A stretch of DNA of 64,000 nt, taken from assembly GCF_017307495.1 (NCBI RefSeq), contig NZ_JAFKHE010000013.1:124001-188000 (forward strand), in the 5' to 3' direction. The position numbers were made by a program, and so were the translations under genes. The notes below the pieces were generated by a model that was not told the DNA's origin, made no database searches, and saw only the letters and a program-made list of their open reading frames with translations. Every line of letters starts with the position of its first letter. Within the stretch, counting starts at the first letter, position 1. The DNA is from Devosia sp. Its GTDB lineage: Bacteria; Pseudomonadota; Alphaproteobacteria; Rhizobiales; Devosiaceae. Positions 25,627-34,552 of this stretch are shown here, piece by piece.

Positions 25627-27102
25627 ATGTTCGGCAAGCGTACCAGTTTCGGAGGCAATACGCCCGGCGCCGCGGCGGTCCCGCGCCCGGCCGTGGCACC
25701 GGTGGTTCCGGCCCCGACGCGGCCCGAGCCGTCGCGCGCCCTCGATGCGCAGAAGCGCCCCGACGAAATCGTCGACGTGCGCAGCCCCGAGGCGGCTACG
25801 CGCGACAAGGAGTACTTCCAGACCAAGTCGGCGATCTTCAACGCCCTGATCGACTCGATCGACCTCTCTCAGCTCGCCACCATGGAGCAGGAGACGGCGC
25901 GCGAGGAAATCCGCGATATCGTTGCGGAAATCATCGCGCTCAAGTCGATCATCATGTCGATCTCCGAGCAGGAAGACCTGCTCGAGGACATCTGCAACGA
26001 CGTGCTCGGCTACGGCCCGCTCGAGCCGCTGCTGGCCCGCGACGACATCGCCGACATCATGGTGAACGGGTCGCAGAAGTGCTACATCGAGGTCGGCGGC
26101 AAGGTGAAGCTTACGAATGTCCGCTTCCGCGACGATGCGCACCTGATGAACGTCTGCCAGCGCATCGTGAGCCAGGTCGGCCGCCGCGTCGACGAGAGCT
26201 CGCCGATCTGCGACGCGCGCCTGCCCGACGGTTCCCGCGTCAACGTGATCGCCCCGCCGCTCGCTATCGATGGCGCCGCGCTCACCATCCGCAAGTTCAA
26301 GAAGGACAAGCTGACCCTCCAGCAGCTGGTCAAGTACGGCTCGATCTCGCCCGAGGGCGCCGAAGTGCTGCGCATTCTCGGCCGCGTGCGCGCCAACATC
26401 CTGATCTCCGGCGGTACCGGCTCGGGCAAGACGACGCTGCTCAACTGCTTGACCGGGTTCATCGAAAAGGATGAGCGAGTCATCACCTGCGAGGACTCGG
26501 CCGAACTGCAGCTGCAGCAGCCGCACGTGGTGCGCCTCGAAACCCGTCCGCCTAACCTCGAGGGCGAGGGCGAGATCACCATGCGCGACCTGGTCAAGAA
26601 CTGCCTGCGCATGCGTCCCGAGCGCATCATCGTGGGCGAGGTGCGCGGACCGGAGGCGTTCGACCTCTTGCAGGCGATGAACACCGGCCACGACGGCTCG
26701 ATGGGCACGCTCCACGCCAACAGCCCGCGCGAGGCGCTGTCGCGTCTCGAATCCATGATCACCATGGGCGGCTACGCGCTGCCCAGCCGCACCATCCGCG
26801 AGATGATCTGTTCCTCGATCGACGTGATCGTGCAGGCCGCGCGCCTGCGCGACGGTTCGCGCCGCATCACCCACATCTCCGAGGTGCTGGGCATGGAAGG
26901 CGACGTCATCGTTACCCAGGACGTCTTCCTCTACGACATCCTCGGCGAGGACGCGAACGGCAACCTGGTCGGCCGCCACCGCTCGACCGGCATCACCAAG
27001 CCGAACTTCACCGAGCGCGCCCGTTACTTCAACGAGGAGCCGAACCTCGTCGAGGCGCTCGAACGCTCCAACATCGAGCAGCACGAAATCCTTGGTGCAT
27101 AG
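25627..27102 (+). CDS. cpaF: Pilus assembly secretion ATPase CpaF/TadA
   Basis: 491-residue VirB11-like hexameric ATPase. A Pro/Ala-rich N-terminal ~60 residues precedes the conserved domain. Walker A is ISGGTGSGKTTLLN (~259-272), the Asp/His boxes are GEVRGPEAFDLLQAMNTGHD, and LHANSPREALSRLESM follows. It powers Flp pilus extension and retraction at the inner membrane. Starts 12 bases after cpaE. Confidence 0.95.
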   Translation: MFGKRTSFGGNTPGAAAVPRPAVAPVVPAPTRPEPSRALDAQKRPDEIVDVRSPEAATRDKEYFQTKSAIFNALIDSIDLSQLATMEQETAREEIRDIVAEIIALKSIIMSISEQEDLLEDICNDVLGYGPLEPLLARDDIADIMVNGSQKCYIEVGGKVKLTNVRFRDDAHLMNVCQRIVSQVGRRVDESSPICDARLPDGSRVNVIAPPLAIDGAALTIRKFKKDKLTLQQLVKYGSISPEGAEVLRILGRVRANILISGGTGSGKTTLLNCLTGFIEKDERVITCEDSAELQLQQPHVVRLETRPPNLEGEGEITMRDLVKNCLRMRPERIIVGEVRGPEAFDLLQAMNTGHDGSMGTLHANSPREALSRLESMITMGGYALPSRTIREMICSSIDVIVQAARLRDGSRRITHISEVLGMEGDVIVTQDVFLYDILGEDANGNLVGRHRSTGITKPNFTERARYFNEEPNLVEALERSNIEQHEILGA

Positions 27103-27111
27103 GGCCCGCGC

Positions 27112-28089
27112 ATGAACCCGATCATTCTCGCCATTCTTGCTGCCGTCTGCGTCGGGGCCCTCGGCTTCGCCCTGGTGCCCTCGCTGCTGGGCAGTGGCCG
27201 GGCCGACAAGCGCATCAAGGCCATGCAGGGCGACGTGCGCACCAACCGGCTCGCCGCCGATGCCAGCCGCACCCGCGACACCCGCCGCAAGGAACTGCAG
27301 CAGACCCTCAAGGCCCAGACCCAGGCGCTGGAGCGCAAGAAGAAGCACGTTCCGCTGCGCGACCAGCTCTACCAGGCCGGCATGAAGATCAAGCCCGCCG
27401 GCTTCATCCGCAATTCGGTGATCACCGGCCTCGTCGTCGCCGTGATCTGCTTCGTGCTGCAGCTGGAGTGGTACTACTGGATCATCTTCGGGCTCACCAG
27501 CGCCTACCTGTTGCCGCGCATGTACATGAAGCACCGCCGCAAGCGCTACCAGAACGCCTTCCTCGACGAACTGCCCAACGCGGTGGAAGCCATCGTGCGC
27601 GGCGTGAAGTCCGGCCTGCCGCTCAACGACTCGATGCGGCTGGTCGCCAAGGAGGCCAAGGAACCGATCAAGTCGGACTTCCAGAAGGTCCTCGACCAGC
27701 AGTCGGTCGGCAAGACCATCCAGGAAGCGGTGACCACGCTCTACGACCGCGTGCCGCTGCCGGAGGTGAACTTCTTCATCGTCGTCATCACCGTGCAGGC
27801 GCAGGCCGGCGGCAACCTCTCCGAAGCGCTGGGCAACCTGGCTCGCGTGCTGCGCAACCGCAAGAAGATGAAGGCCAAGGTCAAGGCCATGTCGTCGGAA
27901 GCCAAGGCCTCGGCCGGCATCATCGGCTCGCTGCCCATCATCGTCGCCATCCTGGTGTCGCTGACCACGCCGAACTACCTGCTGCCGATGATCGAGACCC
28001 AGATCGGCAACATCATGCTCGGCGTTGCCGCCATCCTCATGTTCATGGGCGGGTTCATCATGAACCGCATGATCCAGTTCGACGTCTGA
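27112..28089 (+). CDS. tadB: Tad inner-membrane platform protein TadB
   Basis: 325 residues with an N-terminal helix, two central spans (~100-135) and a C-terminal T2SSF domain (DELPNAVEAIVRGVKSGLPL, AGGNLSEALGNLARVLRNRK), ending in two spans. It forms the platform with TadC on which CpaF acts. Located 9 bases after cpaF. Confidence 0.93.
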   Translation: MNPIILAILAAVCVGALGFALVPSLLGSGRADKRIKAMQGDVRTNRLAADASRTRDTRRKELQQTLKAQTQALERKKKHVPLRDQLYQAGMKIKPAGFIRNSVITGLVVAVICFVLQLEWYYWIIFGLTSAYLLPRMYMKHRRKRYQNAFLDELPNAVEAIVRGVKSGLPLNDSMRLVAKEAKEPIKSDFQKVLDQQSVGKTIQEAVTTLYDRVPLPEVNFFIVVITVQAQAGGNLSEALGNLARVLRNRKKMKAKVKAMSSEAKASAGIIGSLPIIVAILVSLTTPNYLLPMIETQIGNIMLGVAAILMFMGGFIMNRMIQFDV

Positions 28090-28099
28090 GGAGCCCGGC

Positions 28100-29110
28100 G
28101 TGCAACGGATCATCGACACCCTCACCAGCACCCAGTTCCTGATCGCCGTGCTCGCCGCGGTGGCCGCGGCGGCCGTGGTGTTCTCGATCGGGGCGACCTT
28201 CCTCTCCGGTGGCTCGAAGATGCGCCAGCGCATCAAGCGCGTGGCGCTCGAGCGCGAGAAGATGCGGGCCCAGGAAATGGCGCGCCTGCGCGGCTCGGCC
28301 GACCCGGACCAGCCGACCCGCACCATCCGGCAGGCGCAGGGCAAGGACTACATGAAGAACGTCGTCGAGCGCTTCTCGCTCGAAAAGGCGTTCGCCGACG
28401 AAAACACCGCCGAGAAGCTGGCCCGCGCCGGCTATCGCGGCCAGTCGGCCATGACCACCTGGCTGTTCATCCGCTTCGTCACCCCGTTCGCGCTGTTCAT
28501 CCTCTCGTTCGGCTACCTGGCGCTCACGGTGTTCAAGGACAAGCCGCTATGGATGAACGCCATCTACGCCCTGCTCATCGGCCTCATCGGCGCCTACCTG
28601 CCGAACGTGCTGCTCAAGAACCAGACCATCAAGCGGCAGCAGTCCATCCGCCGCGCCTGGCCCGATGCGCTCGACCTGGTGCTGCTCTGCGTCGAAGCCG
28701 GCATGTCGGTGGAACATGCGCTGAAGCGCGTCGCCAAGGAAATGGGCGCCCAGAGCGTCGAACTGGCCGAGGAACTGACCCTCACCACGGCCGAACTGAG
28801 CTTCCTCGAGGACCGCACCCGCGCCTACGAGAACCTCGGCAAGCGCACCGGGCTGGACAACGTGAAGTCGGTGATGCAGGCCCTGATCCAGGCCGAGCGG
28901 CACGGCACCTCGGTCGGCTCGTCCTTGCGCGTGATGGCCGAGGAAGGCCGCGAGGCGCGCATGATGGAAGCCGAAAAGAAGGCCGCCGCCCTGCCGCCCA
29001 AGCTGACCGTGCCGCTGATCGTGTTCTTCCTGCCGGTGCTGTTCATCGTCATCATCTCCCCCGCCATCATCCGCGTGTTCTCGCAGAGCTACTTCAACGG
29101 CGGGGGCTGA
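28100..29110 (+). CDS. tadC: Tad inner-membrane platform protein TadC
   Basis: 336-residue T2SSF-domain protein. Key segments are WPDALDLVLLCVEAGMSVEH (~190-209) and GTSVGSSLRVMAEEGREARM (~271-290), with a C-terminal anchor LIVFFLPVLFIVIISPAIIR. It starts with GTG preceded by TGAGGAG. Last gene of the pilA-to-tadC cluster, followed by a strong terminator. Confidence 0.93.
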   Translation: MQRIIDTLTSTQFLIAVLAAVAAAAVVFSIGATFLSGGSKMRQRIKRVALEREKMRAQEMARLRGSADPDQPTRTIRQAQGKDYMKNVVERFSLEKAFADENTAEKLARAGYRGQSAMTTWLFIRFVTPFALFILSFGYLALTVFKDKPLWMNAIYALLIGLIGAYLPNVLLKNQTIKRQQSIRRAWPDALDLVLLCVEAGMSVEHALKRVAKEMGAQSVELAEELTLTTAELSFLEDRTRAYENLGKRTGLDNVKSVMQALIQAERHGTSVGSSLRVMAEEGREARMMEAEKKAAALPPKLTVPLIVFFLPVLFIVIISPAIIRVFSQSYFNGGG

Positions 29111-29144
29111 GAGGAAGAGGGCAGGGCAGAGCAGACGCTATTGG

Positions 29145-29168
29145 AAGGCGCCCGATGGGCGCCTTTTT
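29145..29168 (+). terminator. Intrinsic terminator of the pilus operon
   Basis: AAGGCGCCC (29145-29153) pairs with GGGCGCCTT (29157-29165) around GAT, followed by TTTTT. It ends the cpaA-tadC transcription unit 35 bases after the tadC stop. Confidence 0.88.
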
Positions 29169-29295
29169 CGCTTTCCGCAACAGACAGCACTCCGTCCGCA
29201 TTGCGCCACAAGCTGACTTCGTGCCGCACCACCGACTAGCGCCGGGCCGTGCCCACCCGCAACCTGACCATTCGGCAGGGCCGACGCAACCGTCG

Positions 29296-29793
29296 TCAGT
29301 CGCGGTCAAGCGGGGGCCCGAGCAGCGTCATGCCGTGGCGGGTGAAGACTGCTGCGATTGCCGCCCGGTCGGGCGTTGCGGCGCGCGCCACCGGTCCCAG
29401 TTCCTCGTAGAACTTGTGGCCGCCCCCCGGCACGTAGACGACAAGCACCTCGGCCGGCTGATCGGTGAGATTGAGGAAGGCGTGCGGCACGCCGGCAGGC
29501 AAATACACGAAGCCGCCCTCTTCGACGATTTCAGTCCGGTCGCCGCAGCGAACCTTGAAGCGTCCCGTCAGGACCTGCAGCGTTTCTTCCTGCCGGTGGT
29601 GGACGTGCAGCGGCGGACCGCCATGCGGCGCCACCTCAACGACGAAATAGTCGAACTTGCCGGCCGTGTCTTCGCCGGTCACCTTGAAGATGAGATCCCG
29701 TCCGGGACCCGACTGCAGCCGCAGCCCTGCCCCCGGCGTCAGGAACTTCGGCTTGAGCATCACGTCGATCGTTTCTTCAAATGCTACCTTCAT
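29296..29793 (-). CDS. Cupin-domain protein
   Basis: 165-residue single cupin. Motif 1 is HVHHRQEETLQVLTGRFKV (His, His, Glu metal ligands, ~63-81) and motif 2 is GGFVYLPAGVPHAFLNL (final His, ~93-109). The residual ~50 residues resemble quercetinase-like C-termini. Substrate is unknown. It is divergent from a LysR gene with 106 bases between, the classic arrangement for a regulator and its target. Confidence 0.85.
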   Translation of the reverse strand: MKVAFEETIDVMLKPKFLTPGAGLRLQSGPGRDLIFKVTGEDTAGKFDYFVVEVAPHGGPPLHVHHRQEETLQVLTGRFKVRCGDRTEIVEEGGFVYLPAGVPHAFLNLTDQPAEVLVVYVPGGGHKFYEELGPVARAATPDRAAIAAVFTRHGMTLLGPPLDRD

Positions 29794-29899
29794 TTGGACC
29801 TCCCGGCTTTGAAGGTGTTACCATGAGGACATTGGCGCCGGCGGCCGGCAACGTGCTACAGCAAAAACCGAGGGGCCGTTTTTCATTTCTGGGGCTGCT

Positions 29900-30805
29900 G
29901 TGGAGTGGGATGACCTTCGGCACTTCCTCGCCGTGGCGCGAACCGGTAGCCTCACGGACGCCGCACGAGCCCTGAAAAGCAGCGCCGCAACAGTTGGCCG
30001 CCACGTGGACGCGCTCGAGGACAAGCTCGGGGCGCAATTGTTCGAGCGGCGCTCGACGGGGTACGTGCTGACCGAGACGGGCACGGTTGTCCTCGCCAAG
30101 GCCGAAGAGGCCGAGGAAGCGGTGCTTTCGCTTGAGCGCGAGACGATTGGTGCTGACCTGAGGCTGGCCGGCCGGGTGCGGGTCGCGACCACCGAGGACC
30201 TCGCAACAATGGTGGTTGTGCCGGCTCTCCCTGGCTTCTGCAGCAGCAATCCGCTGATCTCGATAGAGCTGCTTGCCCGCGTCGATCTTTCGAACCTGAC
30301 GCGCCGCGACGCTGACCTGGCGTTGAGGACGGTCCGTCCGGACAAGGGCGACCTGCTGATGCGGCGGGTCGGGGCGGTCGATCTCGCCGTCTATGCCTCC
30401 ACCGGCTATGCAATGGCCCGGCAACTGGGGGACGGCTCGGTGGACTTTGGCAAGGTCGAGGTCGTCTCGTGGATCGATGAGATGGCCAACCTTCGCGGCG
30501 GCGCCTGGCTGGCGGAGCATGCTGCCGCATCGCGGATATCGCTTCGGGTAAATACGACGCGACTGCTGTTCGATGCCTGCCGTGCTGGTATGGGTCTCGC
30601 CATCCTCCCGTGCTTCGCAGCCGACGGCGATCAGGGCCTCGTTTGCGTGGTGCCACCGGAACAGGTGCTTTCGATCGATGCGTGGCTCGTCATGCATCGT
30701 GATCTCGCTCGCACAGCTCGGGTGCGCGCTGTCGCTGACTTCATCGTCTCGCTGGGGCCAAGGTTGTCTCGCCGTTCATCGCCGGGCGACGTGGACTGGC
30801 ACTGA
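29900..30805 (+). CDS. LysR-family transcriptional regulator
   Basis: 301 residues. The N-terminal winged helix-turn-helix is DDLRHFLAVARTGSLTDAAR (4-23) with SAATVGRHVDALEDKLGAQL. A LysR substrate-binding domain follows from ~90. The start is GTG 29900 (MEWDDL). It is divergent from the cupin gene, which it probably controls. Effector unknown. Confidence 0.87.
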   Translation: MEWDDLRHFLAVARTGSLTDAARALKSSAATVGRHVDALEDKLGAQLFERRSTGYVLTETGTVVLAKAEEAEEAVLSLERETIGADLRLAGRVRVATTEDLATMVVVPALPGFCSSNPLISIELLARVDLSNLTRRDADLALRTVRPDKGDLLMRRVGAVDLAVYASTGYAMARQLGDGSVDFGKVEVVSWIDEMANLRGGAWLAEHAAASRISLRVNTTRLLFDACRAGMGLAILPCFAADGDQGLVCVVPPEQVLSIDAWLVMHRDLARTARVRAVADFIVSLGPRLSRRSSPGDVDWH

Positions 30806-31007
30806 CGGCGGCCAGAAGCGTGGGAGCAACTGGCGCGAGACTGACGCGTGACCGGAAGCGAAGACACGAGATCGCAAGCGAGCGTCCGCCAGGCGCGGTG
30901 GGCTCAAATCTGTCAAACCCCGGCGGAGAACTTCGCTGAGTGTGTTGCAGCGATGCGTTGAACCGACAGGCAAGGGCAGACGTCGCGACCTCGCCTGTGG
31001 GCCGTTC

Positions 31008-32531
31008 TCACACCGTTAGTCCGGCCTTCCGCGCCCCCGCAAGGACCATTTCGATCTGCCTCGGCTGGACGGCGGTGCGGTTGAGCCGCTCAGCCATGAC
31101 GTAGCCTGGATTGATCGCCATCAGCTCGGACCAGACCTGTCGCGCTTCCTCGACCTTGCCGAGATGGCCAAGGGCGGCGGCCAGGTATCCACGCGACGCG
31201 TCGGTGTCGGGCATCAGGAGGATGCGCTCGCGGAACACCGCCACCGCCGTTTCGTAGCGGCCGCCGTAGAAATAGGCCCTGCCCAGAAATTGCAGATACA
31301 AGATCGTCGCGCTCAACGACGGGTCAAGCCGCATGCACCGCTCGAAGTGGGGAATGGCCTCGAGCGGCACCTCGTTGGCGAGACTGAGGTGCCCCTGCAG
31401 ATCGCTGGCAATCCCGGCATCGGGGTTGAGAGCGACAGTGATCGCGGCCTCGCGACGGAATCGGTCGAAATCGCGGGCGACCATTGCGGTAAGGGCGACG
31501 ACGAAGTGTCCGAACTGGTGGTTGGGCGCCAGCTCGACCATTCGATCCCCCAGGCGCTGCGCCTCCCTGAGCGAGCCGTCGGGATCCTCGGTCCACCGAT
31601 TCAAGTAGTCTACGTGGTACGCGATCGCGAGCTCGCCGATGGCGTCCACGTAGGACGGATCGCGCTTGATGGCGCGCCCGATCAGGTCGATCGTGCGCCT
31701 ATGCACCTCGAGGTTCTGGGTCGGTCCGTTCAGGATAGCGCGGCCGCGCATCAACAGATCCAGTGCCGCGATGTCGTTGGTCCCCCCGTCCGTCGCGCCT
31801 GCCGTCTGCGCTGGCGTCAGCTTCAGCTTGAGGGCGTCGACGATGCGCCGGGTCACTTCGTCCTGGATGGCGAAGACGTCCGCCAACTCGCGGTCGAAGG
31901 TCTCGGCCCAGAGGTGCGCGCCGCTGCCCGCGTCGGCGAGCTGCGCGCTCATGCGCACCCGGTTGCCGCCACGCCGCACGCTGCCGGAGAGCACGTAGCG
32001 CACGTCGAGATCGCTGCCGACCTTGCGCACGTCGACGTCGCTCCCCCGGTAGGCAAAGCTCGAGTTGCGCGCGATCACCAGCAATCCGGGCAGCCTGCCG
32101 AGGGCGACGATGATCTCCTCGGCGAGACCATCGGCGAAGAAAGCCTGCTCAGGATCGCTGCTGAGGTTGACGAACGGAAGTACCGCGACCGAGGACCGTT
32201 CGCTGTTGGCTGGCGAGGGAATCGCCGGTGACGCAAACCGGTAGCCGACGCGGGGCACGGTGACGATCCACTCGCCTCCCGTGGGCGAGGGGCCGAGCAC
32301 CTTGCGCAAGGCCGCGACCTGCACCGAGAGGTTGCTTTCCTCGATCGCAGCGCTGCCCCAGGCTGCGTCCAGCAGTTCGGTCTTGGTAAGCACCTCACCC
32401 GGGCGCCCGAACAGGCTGGCCAACAGCGCAACGCCCCGGTGCCCGATTGGCAGGGGCTCGCCGTTCCGGGTCGCCAGCTTTGCGACCAGATCGACTGCAA
32501 ACGGCCCGCAGGTGATCCGTTGGTCCGACAT
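31008..32531 (-). CDS. Winged-helix regulator with TolB-like and TPR domains
   Basis: 507 residues. The N-terminal OmpR/CadC-type DNA-binding domain includes LLASLFGRPGEVLTKTELLD and VQVAALRKVLGPSPTGGEWI up to VPRVGYRF (~4-100). A FlgO/TolB-like domain of the adenylate-cyclase-associated type follows (VAVLPFVNLSSDPEQAFFAD, ~115-250). TPR helices occupy ~265-500. There is no receiver, transmembrane or cyclase domain, so it is a one-component regulator with unknown signal. Start MSDQRITCGPF was chosen over an upstream frame (GAGG just ahead). It is divergent from a small membrane protein and ChaC-like gene, its likely targets. Confidence 0.85.
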   Translation of the reverse strand: MSDQRITCGPFAVDLVAKLATRNGEPLPIGHRGVALLASLFGRPGEVLTKTELLDAAWGSAAIEESNLSVQVAALRKVLGPSPTGGEWIVTVPRVGYRFASPAIPSPANSERSSVAVLPFVNLSSDPEQAFFADGLAEEIIVALGRLPGLLVIARNSSFAYRGSDVDVRKVGSDLDVRYVLSGSVRRGGNRVRMSAQLADAGSGAHLWAETFDRELADVFAIQDEVTRRIVDALKLKLTPAQTAGATDGGTNDIAALDLLMRGRAILNGPTQNLEVHRRTIDLIGRAIKRDPSYVDAIGELAIAYHVDYLNRWTEDPDGSLREAQRLGDRMVELAPNHQFGHFVVALTAMVARDFDRFRREAAITVALNPDAGIASDLQGHLSLANEVPLEAIPHFERCMRLDPSLSATILYLQFLGRAYFYGGRYETAVAVFRERILLMPDTDASRGYLAAALGHLGKVEEARQVWSELMAINPGYVMAERLNRTAVQPRQIEMVLAGARKAGLTV

Positions 32532-32591
32532 TTGCCTCGCTTCGGAATGGCCCTGGAACTTTTCGGCGAGATTTCGGCAACGTTTCAATAC

Positions 32592-32608
32592 CCCAGGTAG
32601 CGCCTGGG
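32592..32608. promoter_or_regulatory. Short dyad in divergent promoter region
   Basis: CCCAGG (32592-32597) and CCTGGG (32603-32608) are separated by five bases in the 119-bp gap between the winged-helix regulator and the 61-residue gene. It is a possible binding site for that regulator. Arms are short, so chance is not excluded. Confidence 0.25.
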
Positions 32609-32650
32609 CAACACTCCCGCTGTCGGTTCAAACGACAAGGGGAGAACGCA

Positions 32651-32836
32651 ATGTACTTCTACCATGAGGGCTACATCGACGCCCAGTCGGCCGCCCTGGA
32701 AGACACGGGATCGCGGGAGCGAAGCGACGGCGAGGGCGTCTGCGAGGCAATACGGATGCCAGCGATCCTGACCTGGCTAGCCGCGGTGACGGTCGCTCTT
32801 TGTGGCATCGTCGCTGCCATCCAGCTCCTGAGCTGA
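32651..32836 (+). CDS. Small membrane protein, 61 aa
   Basis: The product has an acidic N-terminal half (MYFYHEGYIDAQSAALEDTG) and one C-terminal transmembrane helix (ILTWLAAVTVALCGIVAAIQ, ~39-58). GGGGAGA precedes the ATG by 6 bases. It lies 14 bases upstream of the ChaC-like gene, so the two are co-transcribed, and it is divergent from the TolB/TPR regulator. No family recognised. Confidence 0.7.
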   Translation: MYFYHEGYIDAQSAALEDTGSRERSDGEGVCEAIRMPAILTWLAAVTVALCGIVAAIQLLS

Positions 32837-32850
32837 AGGAGAACCGGAAA

Positions 32851-33561
32851 ATGGCATATGGTCATCGGAAGATGCGGCTGACTGAGGCGCACCTGGCCCT
32901 CCTGCCCGCGAGGGTCGACAACCCGGGTGCCAACCAGCCTGACGGCGAGCAGGCGCCGCCCGACAGCTACTACTCGGCAACCACCGCTGCCCTGATCGAC
33001 GCGGTGCCTTCGCAAGGCGAGATGTGGCTCTTCGCCTTTGGCTCGCTACTCTGGAACAAGCGCTTCACGTCCGACGATGAGCGGCCAGGTATGGTTCGCG
33101 GCTGGCATCGCGACTTCTGCCTCGGACCCGACACACGGTTTCGGGGCAATCCCGAGGCGCCCGGCTACACGCTTTCCCTCGATCGTGGGGGGCAGTGCAA
33201 GGGCATGGTGTATCGGCTGCCGCGCGAGGGTCTGGCCGCCAATATCGAGGGACTTCTGCGCAAGGAACCACCTTTTCCGCCCCGCTGGCTGACGGTCGCC
33301 ACCCCGGCGGGCGTGGTGCGGGCCTTCGCGTTCACGCACCCGGGCAAGGGAAGCGCCTACGCAGGTCATCTGGCGGACGAGGTCGTTGCCGACGCGCTCT
33401 CCCGAGCGGTTGGGAGGATTGGCACCATGGCCGAGTACGTCTACCTGACGGTGCTGCACCTGGAGCGGCTCGGTCTTTGCGACGACCGGATGTGGCGGAT
33501 GCAGGAGATGATTGCCGACCGGATCGAACGTGCCTTCCCGGGCAAGTTGCCGGCCGGATGA
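32851..33561 (+). CDS. Gamma-glutamylcyclotransferase, ChaC-like
   Basis: 236 residues. The glycine-rich loop is LFAFGSLLWNKRF (~59-71). Family elements RDFCLGPDTRFRGNPEAPGY and GGQCKGMVYRL follow, with the likely catalytic Glu in LLRKEPPFPPRW (~134-145). ChaC enzymes degrade glutathione to 5-oxoproline and Cys-Gly in the cytoplasm. AAGGAG lies 9 bases before the ATG. The first ~55 residues are poorly conserved. Pairing with a small membrane protein and a signal-sensing regulator suggests stress-controlled glutathione turnover (inference). Confidence 0.87.
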   Translation: MAYGHRKMRLTEAHLALLPARVDNPGANQPDGEQAPPDSYYSATTAALIDAVPSQGEMWLFAFGSLLWNKRFTSDDERPGMVRGWHRDFCLGPDTRFRGNPEAPGYTLSLDRGGQCKGMVYRLPREGLAANIEGLLRKEPPFPPRWLTVATPAGVVRAFAFTHPGKGSAYAGHLADEVVADALSRAVGRIGTMAEYVYLTVLHLERLGLCDDRMWRMQEMIADRIERAFPGKLPAG

Positions 33562-33613
33562 GTTGGGCAGACCCGAATGAATGACCACTGCGGCCATCCA
33601 GCCTTGGTGCGCC

Positions 33614-34399
33614 TCACCCCTGCTGCTTCACCAGGTCCCAGCGGTTCTGCTGAGTGAGCAGCGACTTGATGTAGGCCATGTTGGCCTCGACCTGGTCGGG
33701 CGGCAGTTCGGCGGCGAACAGGGCGCGGCTTTCGTCGAAGCGGCCCTGCAGCCCGACGACCAGCGCGAGGTTCTGGCGCACCTGCGTGGTCGCGCCGCGC
33801 ATCTTCACCGCCAGCCGGAGCTCGGACTCGGCTTTGTCGAGCTCGTTGGTCATGGCGTAGGAGAGGCCGAGATTGGCGTGCACCGAGGCCTGCTCGGGGG
33901 CGATCTTCAGCGCCTGCCCGTAGAGCAGGCGGGCCTCGTCGTTGCGGCCGCTCTGGTCGAGGATCGCGCCCTTGACCAGCAACTCGTTCCAGCCCGGGGC
34001 GGCCGGGTCGATGGCCCGGTCGATGACGTTGAGCGCCCGCTCGAACTGGCCCGAGGCGGCGAGCGCCTTGGCGAAGGCGACCAGCATCTCCTTGTCGGTC
34101 TTGAACGTGGCGACGCCGTTCTCGAGCACCGCCACAGCCTGCGGGCTCTGGCCGTTCGCCCGGAGCGCGGCGGCATAGTAGAGGATGGTGGCGCGGTCGC
34201 CCGGGCTCTTCTTGTAGCGCTCGCCCAGCTGGGCGAGGGCCGCCGCCTGCTTGCCGGCCATGCCCGCCGCCGGCGCATCGCCGATGCTGCCCGTCGTCAT
34301 CGGGCTGGTGGCGCAGGCCGACAGGGCAACGGCCGCGACGCCGGCCAGCAGCAGCAGGCGAAACGACTTCGGTACGGGGCGGAAAAGACGGGGTAACAC
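33614..34399 (-). CDS. tadD: TPR lipoprotein TadD
   Basis: 261 residues from GTG 34399, which has GAGGA 8 bases upstream. A longer in-frame ATG adds only non-signal residues. A lipoprotein signal peptide ends in AVALSAC (lipobox Cys). TPR-like repeats run from ~70 to 240 (ILYYAAALRANGQSPQAVAV, VHANLGLSYAMTNELDKAES). TadD acts as a pilotin-like factor for the Tad machine. It is separated from tadC by about 4.5 kb of unrelated genes. Confidence 0.83.
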   Translation of the reverse strand: MLPRLFRPVPKSFRLLLLAGVAAVALSACATSPMTTGSIGDAPAAGMAGKQAAALAQLGERYKKSPGDRATILYYAAALRANGQSPQAVAVLENGVATFKTDKEMLVAFAKALAASGQFERALNVIDRAIDPAAPGWNELLVKGAILDQSGRNDEARLLYGQALKIAPEQASVHANLGLSYAMTNELDKAESELRLAVKMRGATTQVRQNLALVVGLQGRFDESRALFAAELPPDQVEANMAYIKSLLTQQNRWDLVKQQG

Positions 34400-34552
34400 G
34401 GCACATTCCTCGCAGGCGCCAGCGGCGCTCATGGCAGCAGCAATAAATGATTAACCCTAACAGCGGGTTAAGCTCCCGCCGCGCGCCGTTGTCACCGCCG
34501 GTCGACCGGCGTAGATGAAATGCTCCCGCCTCGTGATCGAACGGACACGCCG

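Noticed and set aside
22774..28344. Very long open frame antisense to the cpaB-tadB genes
   Set aside because: It runs opposite seven clear pilus genes. Its product is a His/Asp/Gly/Val-rich sequence typical of antisense reading of GC-rich codons, without domains.
30806..31007. Possible gene in the gap between the LysR gene and the TolB/TPR regulator
   Set aside because: No frame with a ribosome site or coding-like composition, and no terminator or repeat recognised in these 202 bases.
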